Positions 43,931-54,177 of a stretch of DNA of 64,000 nt are shown piece after piece. This stretch comes from Aricia agestis (Eukaryota > Arthropoda > Insecta > Lepidoptera > Lycaenidae). The number at the start of each line of letters is the position of its first letter. Positions within the stretch are counted from its first letter, which is position 1. A program made the position numbers and the translations under genes. The notes under the pieces were generated by a model. That model saw only the letters and a list, made by a program, of their open reading frames with translations, was not told the DNA's origin and did no database searches. Location of the stretch: NCBI RefSeq assembly GCF_905147365.1, contig NC_056419.1, positions 6,579,501-6,643,500 on the forward strand, read 5' to 3'.

Positions 43931-44543
43931 ACTGGTAACTGGTAACTACTAGTATAAGTACTACTAAGGAAATAAAGGAGCAGTTATTAGAATGTTTACT
44001 TATAGAAAAAAATATGAAGAAGCTGTCGTATGTATTTTTTTGTGCACTGTACCTAAGAAGGCCACCAATCTCCTAGGGCAACCTAAAATCTCCCGATTCA
44101 CAGTTAGTTAGCCTGATAGATGACAAATAATATTCCTTACAAAAAAATCACTATCAGTAAAACTAAATTGTGTTATTATTTAAACCGTGATAAATTATGA
44201 CAATGATAAAATATGAAGCGATAATTGCTTGCCGAAAGAGAAAAAACAAATTAACATAGGTACCTATGTAATTACATTTACTGTTAACAAAATCCTATCT
44301 GTGATCAATACAGTGCAAAAAACTGCAAACGCTTAACAAGAAACAAAAGCGCAATTATAAAAGGAACGGTTCTTAAGCACGTGCGTGGGCTACATCTCAA
44401 TCTTTTATAATTATCGTACATATATTATCAAGTACAATACCAAAGGCCTACTCATTTCCTTGTAAGGCTACATGCAAGCGAGCGCGTTATAGATAGCACT
44501 GAAGGACAGCAAACAGGGCACAAATAGTTATATGAATATCTAA
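43931..44543. other. Unassigned AT-rich sequence
   Basis: Nothing recognised. Confidence 0.4.
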
Positions 44544-44744
44544 CTAAATGAGGCCCGCAACTCCATTGCGCCAAAACCAATTTATCGCGCGGGAACCGTA
44601 CATAAATATTTACCGGAATATAAAAATTTCCCGGGACTCAAAGTATCTCGGATCTCCATACCAAATTTCAAAATCGGTTCAACGGTTTGGGCGTGAATAG
44701 GTAACAGACAGATACACTTTCGAATTTATAATATTAGTATGGAT
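44544..44744 (-). mobile_element. Helitron family B, copy 6
   Basis: Reverse orientation, complete: CTAAATGAGGCCCGCAACTC (CTAG mutated), GCGCGGGAACCGTACAT, CAAAATCGGTTCAACGGTTT, the reversed TCTG tract, and aatttataatattagtatgg at its 5' end. Confidence 0.85.
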
Positions 44745-45012
44745 AGTAAGGATATTAATAAATTAAGACAAAAACAGGATGCAAAATGCTATAAAATTTC
44801 TTGTTAACAAGAAAAAAAAGTGAACGGCAAAAAGATGCTCAGCGCATTAATATTTGCTAAAAGAACATACGGGAGCGAGGTTACGAAACCTGATATCGAA
44901 AAAGAAACAAACAAAACGAAACCAGATAAACGTAAAATTTGGCAACTCCGACTCAATAATTTTACACATGCTTGTGCGAGGATTTTTCATTAAAGCGCAA
45001 CCGGGCACGATT

Positions 45013-45110
45013 CTCAAGAGTCGAATTTCGATCGCAGGCTATCTCACTCGCGTACGCGGATGGTGCCTAACGCGCGAGTGAGACAATCTGCGATCGAATC
45101 AGCATTCGAG
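45013..45110. mobile_element. Hairpin MITE, ~42-bp arms
   Basis: ctcaagagtcgaatttcgat plus cgcaggctatctcactcgcg pairs with the stretch ending 45110 (reverse complement ctcgaatgctgattcgatcg, cagattgtctcactcgcg). Arms differ at about 7 positions. Confidence 0.75.
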
Positions 45111-45318
45111 GGTAAAGAATTGGGACTCGGGGGCAGAAATGAGTGATCGTACACGGTCCGCCGCTCCACTGTTGTATGACAGCCGCGCCCGCCTGGAAGC
45201 GACAAATATGACACTACCCGCACCACAGACATAGTCTAGGAGACGCCGCTAACCTATTGCCCCATTTTTTTTTTAATATTTTCATAGTTTCGGATAGCAT
45301 AATAATTATTATTTCAGA

Positions 45319-45478
45319 CTAGATGTTGCCCCATAATACTGCGATATTCTTTTGTCACGCGGCGACCGTATATAATTTTATGAAAAAAACTACCCTATTT
45401 TCAAAACTCAAAGTATCTATACCGAATTTCATCAACATAGACATCGGTTCAAGCATAAAGACTGACACATTTTGGCAT
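45319..45478 (-). mobile_element. Decayed Helitron family B fragment
   Basis: CTAGATGTTGCCCC at the left, then cggcgaccgtatataatttt and aactcaaagtatctataccg align to the reversed 3' half of family B. Confidence 0.6.
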
Positions 45479-45870
45479 TAACAGTATTAAACGTATACAT
45501 AAATTATATGTTTGTAGCGCTTTAAAAACTTGATTTTTCCGACACACGCTATATAACATGTACACCAAAAGTTTGCAACGCGACTCAGATGTGGGGTCTC
45601 CACTCTCCTCGCCATGTCTGCGCACCGTCAATGCCCTCGTGTACAATGATAGATCACCGGGATCTGGGTCAGATCGGTTCATAAAGGCCTGAACGTCATG
45701 TTTCGCTCACGTACGCGAGCTCGACGATAAAAAATTATCTCGTGTACAATTAATTCGAGCATGTTTAGCGGGTTGTTTCTCATTGCGGAGCTCTTGCGGC
45801 GTGGAAATTGTTTCGAATTACAATGAAATTTGACGTGTTACACACGGGCGTATATTACACAATTAAAATT
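45479..45870. other. Unassigned sequence
   Basis: Balanced composition; minus-strand frame at 45449-45682 unrecognised. Confidence 0.35.
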
Positions 45871-46320
45871 TTAAGGTGACGCCGCCTTAAAGTAAAATAC
45901 CGTGTTGGATATGTTTTAGATTACTTGTTTTCTATGAGAGGTCGGCCCGGCCTCATAGAAAAAAAGAAATGGAACAGCAAAGGGCGTAAGCCACAAAATG
46001 GTTTTTGTAGCGTAATTTAAAAACTATAAATATATTTCATATAAGCTATGGGCAAATTAAAGTGTATGCTTAAACGAATCTATGTACTGGAAGCTTAAAT
46101 CACTCTCCTCCGTTGGCAAAATTAGAATCCCTTTTTTTACAGAGGTCTTTTTGATTGATTATTCTGTGTTATACAAGTTGACCAATCGTGACAAGCTACG
46201 GGTAATTCAAAGACAAAGACATGATAAATTCTGACAATGAACTTTAATTTCTTAGCTTTAGTCATTGCTGAGAAAAATCGATATCGCTACAGCCAAATTA
46301 TCAAGGCGTCGTCGCCTTAA
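45871..46320. mobile_element. TTAA MITE (family C), copy 1
   Basis: TTAA at 45871-45874 and 46317-46320. Ends TTAAGGTGACGCCGCCTT and (reverse complement) TTAAGGCGACGACGCCTT form a TIR of about 17 bp. An internal hairpin ttttctatgagaggtcgg/cccggcctcatagaaa sits near 45920-45962. The family is shared with 50226-50641. TTAA specificity suggests mobilisation by a piggyBac-type transposase. Confidence 0.82.
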
Positions 46321-46368
46321 TCAGGTGCCTACTGTTTCTGAATCAGAGCGACCAATTGCTGTATACAA

Positions 46369-46592
46369 TCAATACTAATATTATAAATGCGAAAATGTGT
46401 CTGTCTGTCTGTTACCTCTTCACGCCCAAACCGCTAAACCGATTTTGCTGTGATATGGAGGCACTTCGAGTCCTGGACAGAACGGACGGACGCAAGGACA
46501 TAATAAAATAAGGATACTTTTTATACAGAAAATGTGCGAATCCCGTGCGATAAACGAATTTTGGCGAAACGGAGTTGGGGCTGGTCATCTAG
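46369..46592 (+). mobile_element. Helitron family B, copy 7
   Basis: A|TC start at 46369, GCGAAAATGTG(TCTG)3, ACGCCCAAACCGCTAAACCG, GCGATAAACGAATTTTGGCG and CTAG end at 46589-46592 followed by T. The hairpin stem is partly mutated (ggagttggggctgg). Confidence 0.87.
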
Positions 46593-46640
46593 TTTAAACT
46601 TCCTTCATACTAAATTGTGTCGAAATCAAAATATCATATA

Positions 46641-46865
46641 AAGGAGTGAGCACACTGAGGCGGGCCGTGCCGGGGCTCAGCGTGCCGAGGTTCATCGCAA
46701 AAATCCGCCTCCATACAATTTGTATGGAAGCAGAAATCCGCTGCGCCCCGACACAGTGTGCGATACGCGCATCCGCTTCCATACAAATTGTATGGAGGCG
46801 GATTTTCGCGATGAGCCCCGGCACGCTGAGCCCCTGCACAGCCCGTCTCAGTGTGCTCACTCCTT
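46641..46865. mobile_element. Long-TIR MITE, ~90-bp GC-rich arms
   Basis: AAGGAGTGAGCACACTGAGG at the left pairs with CCTC(A/G)GTGTGCTCACTCCTT-type sequence at the right. The arms continue through CGGGGCTCAGCGTGCC and ATCCGCCTCCATACAATTTG to TATGGAAGC. The three overlapping 88-110 codon frames are arm shadows on both strands. Confidence 0.9.
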
Positions 46866-47628
46866 ATAGTGTAATTTCCTTCTGTGTATATGTGTCGTTT
46901 CCGTTTTACTTTAAATCTGCACAAAATTTCATTGAATACATAAAAAACGGAACCTATTCGATTCAAACAAACAAATAATAAACAAACATCTCCTCTTCAA
47001 TTAAATTATTTAAGATAATTGGCACGTTCATTGCAAAATATATTAAACTTTGACCGGCTAAAGCAGACCACTGCTGGAGATCGAAACTTAGATATTTCGG
47101 AGCGAATTTTCTGCAGGAACCTTTTGGAAAGCGAGCGGTTCTGGCCGCAAATTGCTGGCGTTCCCAAAGTAATCATCGTATTTACTGTAGTGACCGACCG
47201 AACTTTCGGTTTCGGCCAGTTTCGGCCAAAAAATCTAGTTTCGGTTTCGGCCAAAATATAGCCGAAACTCATGCGTCGTTCGGTAAACTTCACAGTTAAA
47301 TCGTGCTTGCTGGCCAACGAGGCCCCGGCTCAGTTCGGCACCATCTATTTAATCGTGTTTTGAGATTATGTTTTCCAGATTTGTCCCAAATCAAAAATTA
47401 GCACTTCGTTTTATTTTCATTAAATTGTTTAAACTTATTGTTATCGAAATTATAAATATTTAATTTTATTTCTACAACAAACGCAGGCTTATTTAATATA
47501 CACAACTGTTGGCAAATTACGTGCTATTTTAACAATGTTTCCCAAACAAACGATTTAGTAAATGCTATGATAAATTGATTATATTGTGTATGAACTTCAT
47601 TTACTTAAGAATTTTGTTTGACTGTAAG

Positions 47629-48146
47629 ATTCAAATTCAAATTCTTTATTAAGCATACACTAATATACAATAGTATAATAGTCTATTTGTGGAAACATAT
47701 TAATGGTGCTTAGATACTAATCAGCTTTAATTTTTAATTTAAGTTTTATCACTGTATGTTTTCCGTTCAAATAAAAATAAAGCTAGGTAGCGTACATCAC
47801 GTCGTCTAATCCCATGCTAAGTAAAAACTTGTGTTATGGCAATCAGACAACAGATGCACGCCGAACAATTTTATCCTAATATATATTATTTAAACATTCA
47901 CACACACATTCACACTACACTTTATCACGTAAAGTCTCTTTCGGCGACGTGATGCGCGCTTCCTTCGGGAGCCTCCCCCGGAACCTCCGGTAAACTACAC
48001 CGGCGGGCCAGAACTCCTCCACCTCGAAGATGGATAAAACTTGAGTCGGCACTCTCACCACGAAGGAACTGAAATTCACTTTGTGGCGAGAGTGCAGACG
48101 CTCCACCCTCAAGGTGTAGGTGGTCTTCTCGCGGATGTAGTTTACG
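47629..48146 (-). mobile_element. 5'-truncated retroelement with ORF remnant
   Basis: On the minus strand an ORF end is followed by a ~265-bp 3' region finishing AATAAAGAATTTGAATTTGAAT, i.e. a polyadenylation-like signal plus a short tandem tail. That is the shape of a truncated non-LTR or gag-like retroelement inserted in the hAT. Confidence 0.6.
47915..48146 (-). pseudogene. Gag-like/ORF1 C-terminal relic
   Basis: Open from 48146 to TAG at 47915. It reads VNYIREKTTYTLRVERLHSR, then NFSSFVVRVP and EEFWPAGVVYRRFRGRLP. The pattern (YI..KT....R.E.L.SR...NF.SFVV.VP.....F....FWP.GV..R.F.G) is the C-terminal domain seen in nucleic-acid-binding ORF1/gag-like proteins encoded by many lepidopteran retroelements. 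GC-rich third positions contrast with the AT-rich surroundings. The N-terminal part is missing; an upstream in-frame TAG follows a few codons of unrelated sequence. Confidence 0.7.
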
Positions 48147-49423
48147 ATTATAGGATATATTAGGATATTTCTTGCGAGATTTATCTAGTTAATCATCTCG
48201 CCTTACTCTTTTCTTTTTACCACGCGTTTTATTTCAATATTTAAAATTAACTTTTAACTAGGAACACGCAATCTCTTAAACCGTATAATCTTCTCTTAAT
48301 CACGATTAATAAATCTATGTTTATGTGACGCCACGCGATGATTTTAAATTGTTTTATCATTTTGGAGTCTAGTTACGTTATTTTATCAACAAATAAGGAA
48401 GAAACGATACATAAACTACCCAAACGCATCTATCAAAACTGTCATCTTGACATTTTTTTAGTCTATGATTTTTGATTCGTCATGACACTACACTGACAGG
48501 GCTTAAATGTGTTTTATGAAGTTAAAACTCGAATATTGGGCGATCAGAAGATAAAAATCGGATTTGCTGTGAACGTGTTTAGTTTGTTGATGAAATGCAA
48601 TGGGCATTGTCCAAAAAAAATCACATGTACTTTTTATATTTTTTTTTCGTTAAAATGGGGTATTTTAAGAATATAAATTAAATAATTTTGAAATTCATTG
48701 GCTAGTTTTTTCTCAATAAATTTTTAAAGTTTCGCTCTGACGTCATCATCGGCGGCCAATAATTGACCTCTGCAGTATGTTTTTTTCCTTTCAATCTTAT
48801 TTATAATGGCTGGTTCGTCAAATGCAAGTTCTCATTTTGTGAAAGCTGATAGAGAAGCTTACCAAAAGTTCGAAACGTAATGTTGGTCGAATTTATTGCT
48901 AATTTAACGCCATTGAAGGTCAAACTAAGGTTAAACATATTTGTTAAAAAATATAAGTAACTAATGGGTATTTTTTTCGTTTATATACAGAAAAACATCA
49001 CTGACCTTATTCCTCGAAATGTTTTTGTAATGAACAAAATTAAAAAAAATGGACAATCCCCATACGTTTAGAACCGGTTTAGTGTGCGCGAAGCGCGTTC
49101 AATTTCTTTAGTGAAATCGCACCTACTTGCAATCGTATAAAAAGATGGAATATAGTACAAAAAAGTTTATAGGGAACATATTCGAGTCAGAGATTCATAA
49201 TACTTATTTTAAGAAATGTCGCAAAAAGTAAAAAATTCAATGTGCTAGTTTAGTTTAAAAAGTTGTAATTTATGTTAAAAATCAATAACTTTCAGTAAAT
49301 AATCGTAATTTTAAATGTTTTGCCAAGTTTCGGTTTCGGTTTCGGCCGAAACTGCGAGTAAAGCCGAAAGTTCGGTTTCGGTTTCGGCTGAAAAATCAGT
49401 TTCGGTCGGACACTAGTATTTAG

Positions 49424-49759
49424 TAATATGTTCAGGTAAAACATTCTCTAAAGTCTAACTAATCCCGACACTAAATAGCATTCTCTGTACGGTCAGCTTT
49501 TAGCTTCTATTAGCTCTTTCTAATACTGGAGCAAAGTTAAAATTGTGTTGTTTGTTTTCGAAAAAACTTTATAGGTATTAATATATTTTGATTGTAATGG
49601 TGGATTGGATTCATTCAGATAAAACATATCAGTGCCGTAAATAGCCTTTTTTGCGCCCTGTGCCGTGTGCGAGATTCTATAACTGCGCCCCTGTTTCTTT
49701 TTTTAGATATTATAGGTTGCTACGTATATACCCGAGCAATGCTACGTATAGGCTCCTCT
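49424..49759. other. Unassigned sequence
   Basis: Nothing recognised. Confidence 0.4.
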
Positions 49760-49820
49760 GGTTTGAGTCTGAAGAGGCAACAAACAGTCAGACACGCTTT
49801 CGAATTTATAATATTAGTAA
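49760..49820 (-). mobile_element. Helitron family B 5' fragment
   Basis: tctgaagaggcaacaaacag, tcagacacgctttcg, then aatttataatattagt is the reversed 5' end of family B. Confidence 0.7.
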
Positions 49821-50120
49821 AATAGTAAAAAGTATAGACATAGATTTAAATGCGTACGCCAACCGTATCTGATTAAAATTAAAAGTTGTAAAGAATTGTA
49901 ACCTTCAGTCCGATTATTCTATGAGATAACCTAAACTTGCTACCAACTATCGGTAAAAGGCCTCAATATGATATTGAGTGAATTAGCGCAGGCGGTTGAC
50001 ACGTTGCACAATCTATTCGGTGGCCCTGTCTAGGCTTGAGCGCGAAACTTGCAAATGCATTGCATAATTCCTTGATATAGGGCATGTCATATGAACATTG
50101 AACAGTGACATATTACAATA

Positions 50121-50696
50121 CTAGATGTTGCACAACAATAATTATAAGCATAACAATTATACTGTGTCCTTTCCCGGGACTTAAAGTATCTCCATGCCTA
50201 ATTTTATCTAAATCGATTCAACCGTTTAAGGCGACGCCTTGATAATTTGAATGTAGCGATATCGATTTTTCCCAGCAATGACTAAAGCTAAGTCTTTGTC
50301 TTTGAATTACCCATAGCATAACACGATTGGTCAACTTTTATAACACAGAATAATCAATCAAAAAGGATTTCTATTTTACCAACATAGGAGAGTGATTTAA
50401 GCTTACAAAATTTGTACATAAATTGGTTCAAGCATACACTTTAATTTGCCCATAGCTTATATAAATGTATTTATGGTTTTTAAATTAGGCGACAAAAACC
50501 ATTTTGTCGCTTACACCCTTTCCATTTTTTGCTGTTCCATTGCTTGTTTTCTATAAGAGGCCGGTCCGGCCTCTCATAGAAAACAAGCAATCTAAAACAT
50601 ATCCAACACGGTTTTCTTACTTTAACGCGGCGTCACCTTAAAGCGTGAAGATACGTAACAGAAGACTCACTTTCGTATTTACAATATTAGTCCGGA
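50121..50696 (-). mobile_element. Helitron family B copy 9, split by a TTAA MITE
   Basis: The reverse copy starts CTAGATGTTGCAC and runs through TTTCCCGGGACTTAAAGTAT and AAATCGATTCAACCGTTTAA. It is interrupted by a family C MITE and resumes AGCGTGAAGATACGTAACAG to ttacaatattagtccgga. Removing the insert restores the ACCGTTTRRRGCGTGAAG core of the family. Confidence 0.87.
50226..50641. mobile_element. TTAA MITE (family C), copy 2 (nested)
   Basis: TTAA at 50226-50229 and 50638-50641 with ends TTAAGGCGACGCCTTG and (reverse complement) TTAAGGTGACGCCGCGTT. It is inverted relative to copy 1 and alignable along its length. The internal hairpin (cttgttttctataagaggcc/ggcctctcatagaaaacaag) is better preserved here. 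Confidence 0.88.
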
Positions 50697-51233
50697 TAAC
50701 AACTAATACCTTCCTATGAGCTTAAACAACTTAATAAAACCATTGCACTTAAACAAATAACTGATTGAAATACTGCTAAAACTATAACGCTGATAGCCAA
50801 AAAGCCTATAAATATGAAACGTATTAAAAAAAGCAATCGTGCCTCGAGGAAAGCGTAACAAAGGGTAGCCTCGTCTGCTCGCGTGACCACGCTCGAGATT
50901 CCTCCTCACTCATTTAGAGGATCAACTTACCCCGGCATTCCTCGGAGTCAGCGCCGAGATTTTATTAGCCATTGACTCCACCGCTGCTACCCTTTGTTTA
51001 TCGGCTCGACTTAGCGAAACAACCTGTCCGACCGATAATTTCACCGAGATACATGCGATTACAAACTAGTTTCTGTATCGCTGTTCAAACATGAAACATG
51101 GGGAGCATTTCATATCGAAATACTATGTCGATAGCACATTCTTCAAACCTTATATGTGTTTCATCATTTCTCTTCTATATGAGGCTACGTCATTAGTTAG
51201 AATTTGGCAAAAGTGCATTATGTTTTAATTAGT
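50697..51233. other. Unassigned, GC-richer at 50840-51060
   Basis: Non-repetitive balanced stretch containing cctttgttta-type and catttagagg phrases; no coding frame recognised. Confidence 0.3.
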
Positions 51234-51305
51234 CAAAATTTAATGAAATATCGCAGTTCGATCGTAGATGCCTACGATCGAACTGTGATATTTCATTAAA
51301 TTTTG
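51234..51305. repeat. 34-bp hairpin
   Basis: Arms 51234-51267 and 51272-51305 (caaaatttaatgaaatatcg, cagttcgatcgtag) pair with one mismatch across a 4-nt ATGC loop. Confidence 0.92.
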
Positions 51306-51648
51306 CAACATCTATCGAGATTTGGCAATATTTATCACACATCGTACTTTCTGTTTACCCTCTCCTTGATAGTTTAATTTAGCACGCACGATGAAACAAC
51401 AACAATGAGGCGAATTAATCCGAAGCTCACCGTTGATAATTTGTGGTCGCGCAAATTAGCGTTCGGTCGGCTTCACCGGGTTACGCAACCGGCTACCAGC
51501 GTAACCGTTCTATAATGGTGGTCGTAGATCATAATCCAGATAGCGACCAGCTATGCCGAGCGTTATGGGCTCGTAGGCCGAGAGGCGCACGACTGCCATC
51601 GAAAGTGAATTGTCGTGCGACCTATAAAATATATATCCTTATTCCTTA
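51306..51648. other. Unassigned sequence
   Basis: Balanced, non-repetitive; frame at 51443-51649 unrecognised. Confidence 0.35.
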
Positions 51649-52055
51649 GGGCCTGATTATACGTGCCGAGTAGAGTGGCAAGACGGTGAATTAGCCGAGC
51701 ACTTGGTATATATAATTTGTATTGGTATATCACTCGGTAATGCTGGCCATACACCATCCTTCCTAATATCGTCCAATCGGCATGACGCTACCGATTGGAT
51801 CAGTTAGAACTTAGAACTGACCGTGTGCGTACAATGTGCACAAGTGTGACTGTCATGTCATCCACTCCGGATTGACATGACAGTCATACTTGACGGAACA
51901 ATCGAATTTCGATTCTTTTGGCTTGATCATGCCGATTGGATCATGCTGATTGGACCGTGTATGGCGGTCTGCGATCGTCAGTTCAGTCTGGTCAAGATTT
52001 TTGTCGGTGGTGGACATCGGGCGCGCGCTATCAAGATGTTGCAAAATAATTACAA

Positions 52056-52267
52056 CTAGCTATTTGACCGAGCTTTGCTCGGTATTCGATAAAACACGAA
52101 TAAAATGACATTTTCTAAAAATGATTCCTAGCTAAATCGATTTATCGCCCCCGAAACCCCCTATATACTAAATTTCATGAAAATCGTTGAAGCCGATTCC
52201 GAGATTCCAATTATATATAGGTATACAAGAATTGCTCATTTAAAGATATAAGATATTATAATATAGT
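52056..52267 (+). mobile_element. LINE 3' fragment with perfect 12-bp TSD (nested)
   Basis: AAATAATTACAA at 52044-52055 and 52268-52279 flanks a 212-bp insert: ctagctatttgaccgagctt ... gcccccgaaaccccctatat ... aattgctcatttaaagatat aagatatt. The AT-rich short tandem tail and lack of poly(A) fit an RTE-like LINE 3' end. Confidence 0.85.
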
Positions 52268-52279
52268 AAATAATTACAA

Positions 52280-52485
52280 TAATCTTTAGGCGTAGTCCTC
52301 AATTCTTTTAATTTTGTATGTGTAAACTGTTTTCTTTTCATTAGCCACTGTTTGCACCCCTCTGCTCGATCTTTTCTTTTTTTTTGTTTCATTTTTACGA
52401 GTGAAACGCCCAAAACAGCTAAAACATCGTCGTCTGTCACCGGTGACGCCATGGCTTCAACTGAACGTCGCTGCCGATTGGACAA
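52280..52485 (-). pseudogene. HARBI1-like transposase N-terminal relic
   Basis: Minus-strand frame from ATG at 52485: MSNRQRRSVEAMASPVTDDD..., then CKQWLMKRKQFTHTKLKEL and RTTPKDYCNYL, where the LINE target duplication cuts in. W-x4-R-x2-F-x-H-x-x-L-x-E-L followed by a (P)xDYxNYL segment is the pre-catalytic region of PIF/Harbinger (HARBI1) transposases. The part with the DDE triad is absent: beyond the LINE the host frame does not continue into family sequence, so the element was already internally deleted. Confidence 0.75.
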
Positions 52486-52656
52486 TTCAAACTGATAGTG
52501 TGTGGTGTATATAGGCGAACTGCAGATTGGATCAAGCCTGCAGCGTCATGCCGATAGGAAGCATGGTGTATGGCCGTCATAATGTCTACACCGAGTTCTC
52601 GGTCGATGGCACTGTCTCAAGTCTCGACGCCTCTACTCGGTTGGTGTAATCTCTTA

Positions 52657-53229
52657 TATCGAGACCGCATTAATCTTAATTTGAGTCGTGGTTTTTCAGG
52701 CATCGTGATACGAACGGGATCCGTAATGCGATAGTTCGGTATAGGTCGAGACTCGAGCGCTATCAACACTGTGCCATCTGCGACGACGGAGCGATGTTTT
52801 CACTCGACGACTCCGTGTTACCTTTCGAAAGCGTCGACTCATAAACAAAGCGACCTCTGAACTTAATAACAATGTGAGGCGAGCGTGCGAAACGGGAGAT
52901 GGCCCGCGACCGGCTATAATTCTTTCGGGGCAAGTTGGGGGCCCATCGAACGCCGCTTAAAACACGCGCTATAATTTCCACCTGCAACCATGGCTAATTT
53001 TTCCATGGGTGTTCCTTGAGTCATGATTGTAGCTTCAGATACTTTAATTGCGAGAGCTCCGCGCATAGTTGTTCATCATATTTCATGCCCAGGTTCAGAA
53101 GTTTTTGACAAAAGTTCATTTTTTCAACAACTTTAGCTAACATTTTCATATTAGCCAAATAAAAGCGCTAGCAAATAACTCGTGTCCAAAAATTTTAGAT
53201 ACCACTAACCAGGCATTAGTAGTACATAC
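52657..53229. other. Unassigned, GC-richer at 52680-53000
   Basis: Non-repetitive balanced stretch; minus-strand 74-codon frame unrecognised. A candidate conserved non-coding block. Confidence 0.3.
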
Positions 53230-53437
53230 TTACTTAATATTATAAATGCGAAAGTGTGTCTGTCTGTCTGTCTGTTACCTCTTCACGCCTAAACCGCTGA
53301 ACCGATTTTGCTGAAATTTGGCATGGAGATACTTTGAGTCCCGGGAAAGGACATAGGATACTTTTTATCCCGGAAAAATGTACGATTCGCGCGCGAAAAC
53401 CGAGTTTTGGCGCAACGGAGTTGCGGGCGTCATCTAG
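53230..53437 (+). mobile_element. Helitron family B copy 10 (best preserved)
   Basis: Near-consensus copy: taatattataaatgcgaaag, tgtg(tctg)n, the ACGCC(T)AAACCGCTGAACCG core, TTTTTATCCCGGAAAAATGT, hairpin CGCAAC gga GTTGCG, GGCGTCAT and CTAG at 53434-53437 followed by T. Confidence 0.9.
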
Positions 53438-54047
53438 TATTTTAAATAACTTTAGACAACTAACTCTAGCAAATCGCCGACAGAGACTAACTAGTTACCA
53501 CAGATTTCCATCAACCTTCAAATATTATTGAAACGTTGTATACTTTTATCCGCAGGTCAAGTTCAAGTATCGAGCACAATCACCGGACAAATTGCTATCA
53601 CCATCTGATATGAGACTCGTGACCTAACACGGATTCCCATTAAAACAGATTTGACATTTAAAAGACCTTGTGCCAGTATACAGAAAGACTATACTAATTT
53701 GCTTATCTCGATATATTGATCGATATTTGAATAAGCCCGTTCCTTAAACAAGGACAATGCCTGGCTCGAGCTGGTAAGTGGTAAGTACTGTAAATACCTA
53801 AATGTATAAGATTTAGGGCGGAGTCACTTTACATAAAGGTATATGTTCAATGTGAATTGGCTGAAATAAATTAGACTGAAGTCCAGTTTTGTAAATCAAA
53901 AATCTAATCAAAGTAAAATGGAACGTATAAAACAAAAGAGAAAGTGAAAATAAATCTTATAAATCATTGGAAATGTAACTTAAGCCGCGAATGTTATTGA
54001 TCAAACATTTTTTCAGACTTCTAGCAAAATCTAGATTAAATAGCTCA
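53438..54047. other. Unassigned AT-rich sequence
   Basis: Nothing recognised. Confidence 0.4.
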
Positions 54048-54177
54048 AGGGCCTGTTTCACCACTTTCTATTAAAGTGCCTAATAGGATATTCACAACTT
54101 TTTTGACAGAGTCTCCATACTTGATCTGTCAAGTTAATTGGTGGATAGCCTTATCAGGAAGTGGTGAAACAGGCCCT
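54048..54177. mobile_element. Short MITE with 19-bp TIRs
   Basis: AGGGCCTGTTTCACCACTT at 54048 and AAGTGGTGAAACAGGCCCT ending 54177 are exact reverse complements. It is 130 bp overall, non-coding. The GGGCCTGTTTCACCA end resembles PIF/Harbinger-type MITEs. Confidence 0.88.

Larger units (their letters stand above)
47186..49415. mobile_element. 2.2-kb hAT-ended element
   Basis: Left TAGTGACCGACCGAACTTTC and right (reverse complement) TAGTGTCCGACCGAAACTG are opposed ends rich in the CCGAAA hexamer, a hAT pattern common in insects. Near-exact 8-mers GTATTTAC (47178-47185) and GTATTTAG (49416-49423) fit a target duplication. No complete hAT transposase is visible. The interior holds a retroelement relic (47629-48146) and a possible short spliced frame (48806 on). 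Confidence 0.72.
51649..52653. mobile_element. PIF/Harbinger element, internally deleted
   Basis: Flanked by TTA (51646-51648 and 52654-52656), the 3-bp target preference of PIF/Harbinger. Left end GGGCCTGATTATACGTGCCG AGTAGAG; right end (reverse complement) GATTACACCAACCGAGTAGA. Longer subterminal inverted matches include GCCATACACCAT and AATCGGCATGACGCT. It carries a HARBI1-like N-terminal coding relic and is split by a LINE fragment. Confidence 0.75.

Noticed and set aside
46594..46978. Three 88-110-codon frames on both strands
   Set aside because: They are the two arms of a long inverted-repeat MITE read in either direction; the peptides repeat each other.
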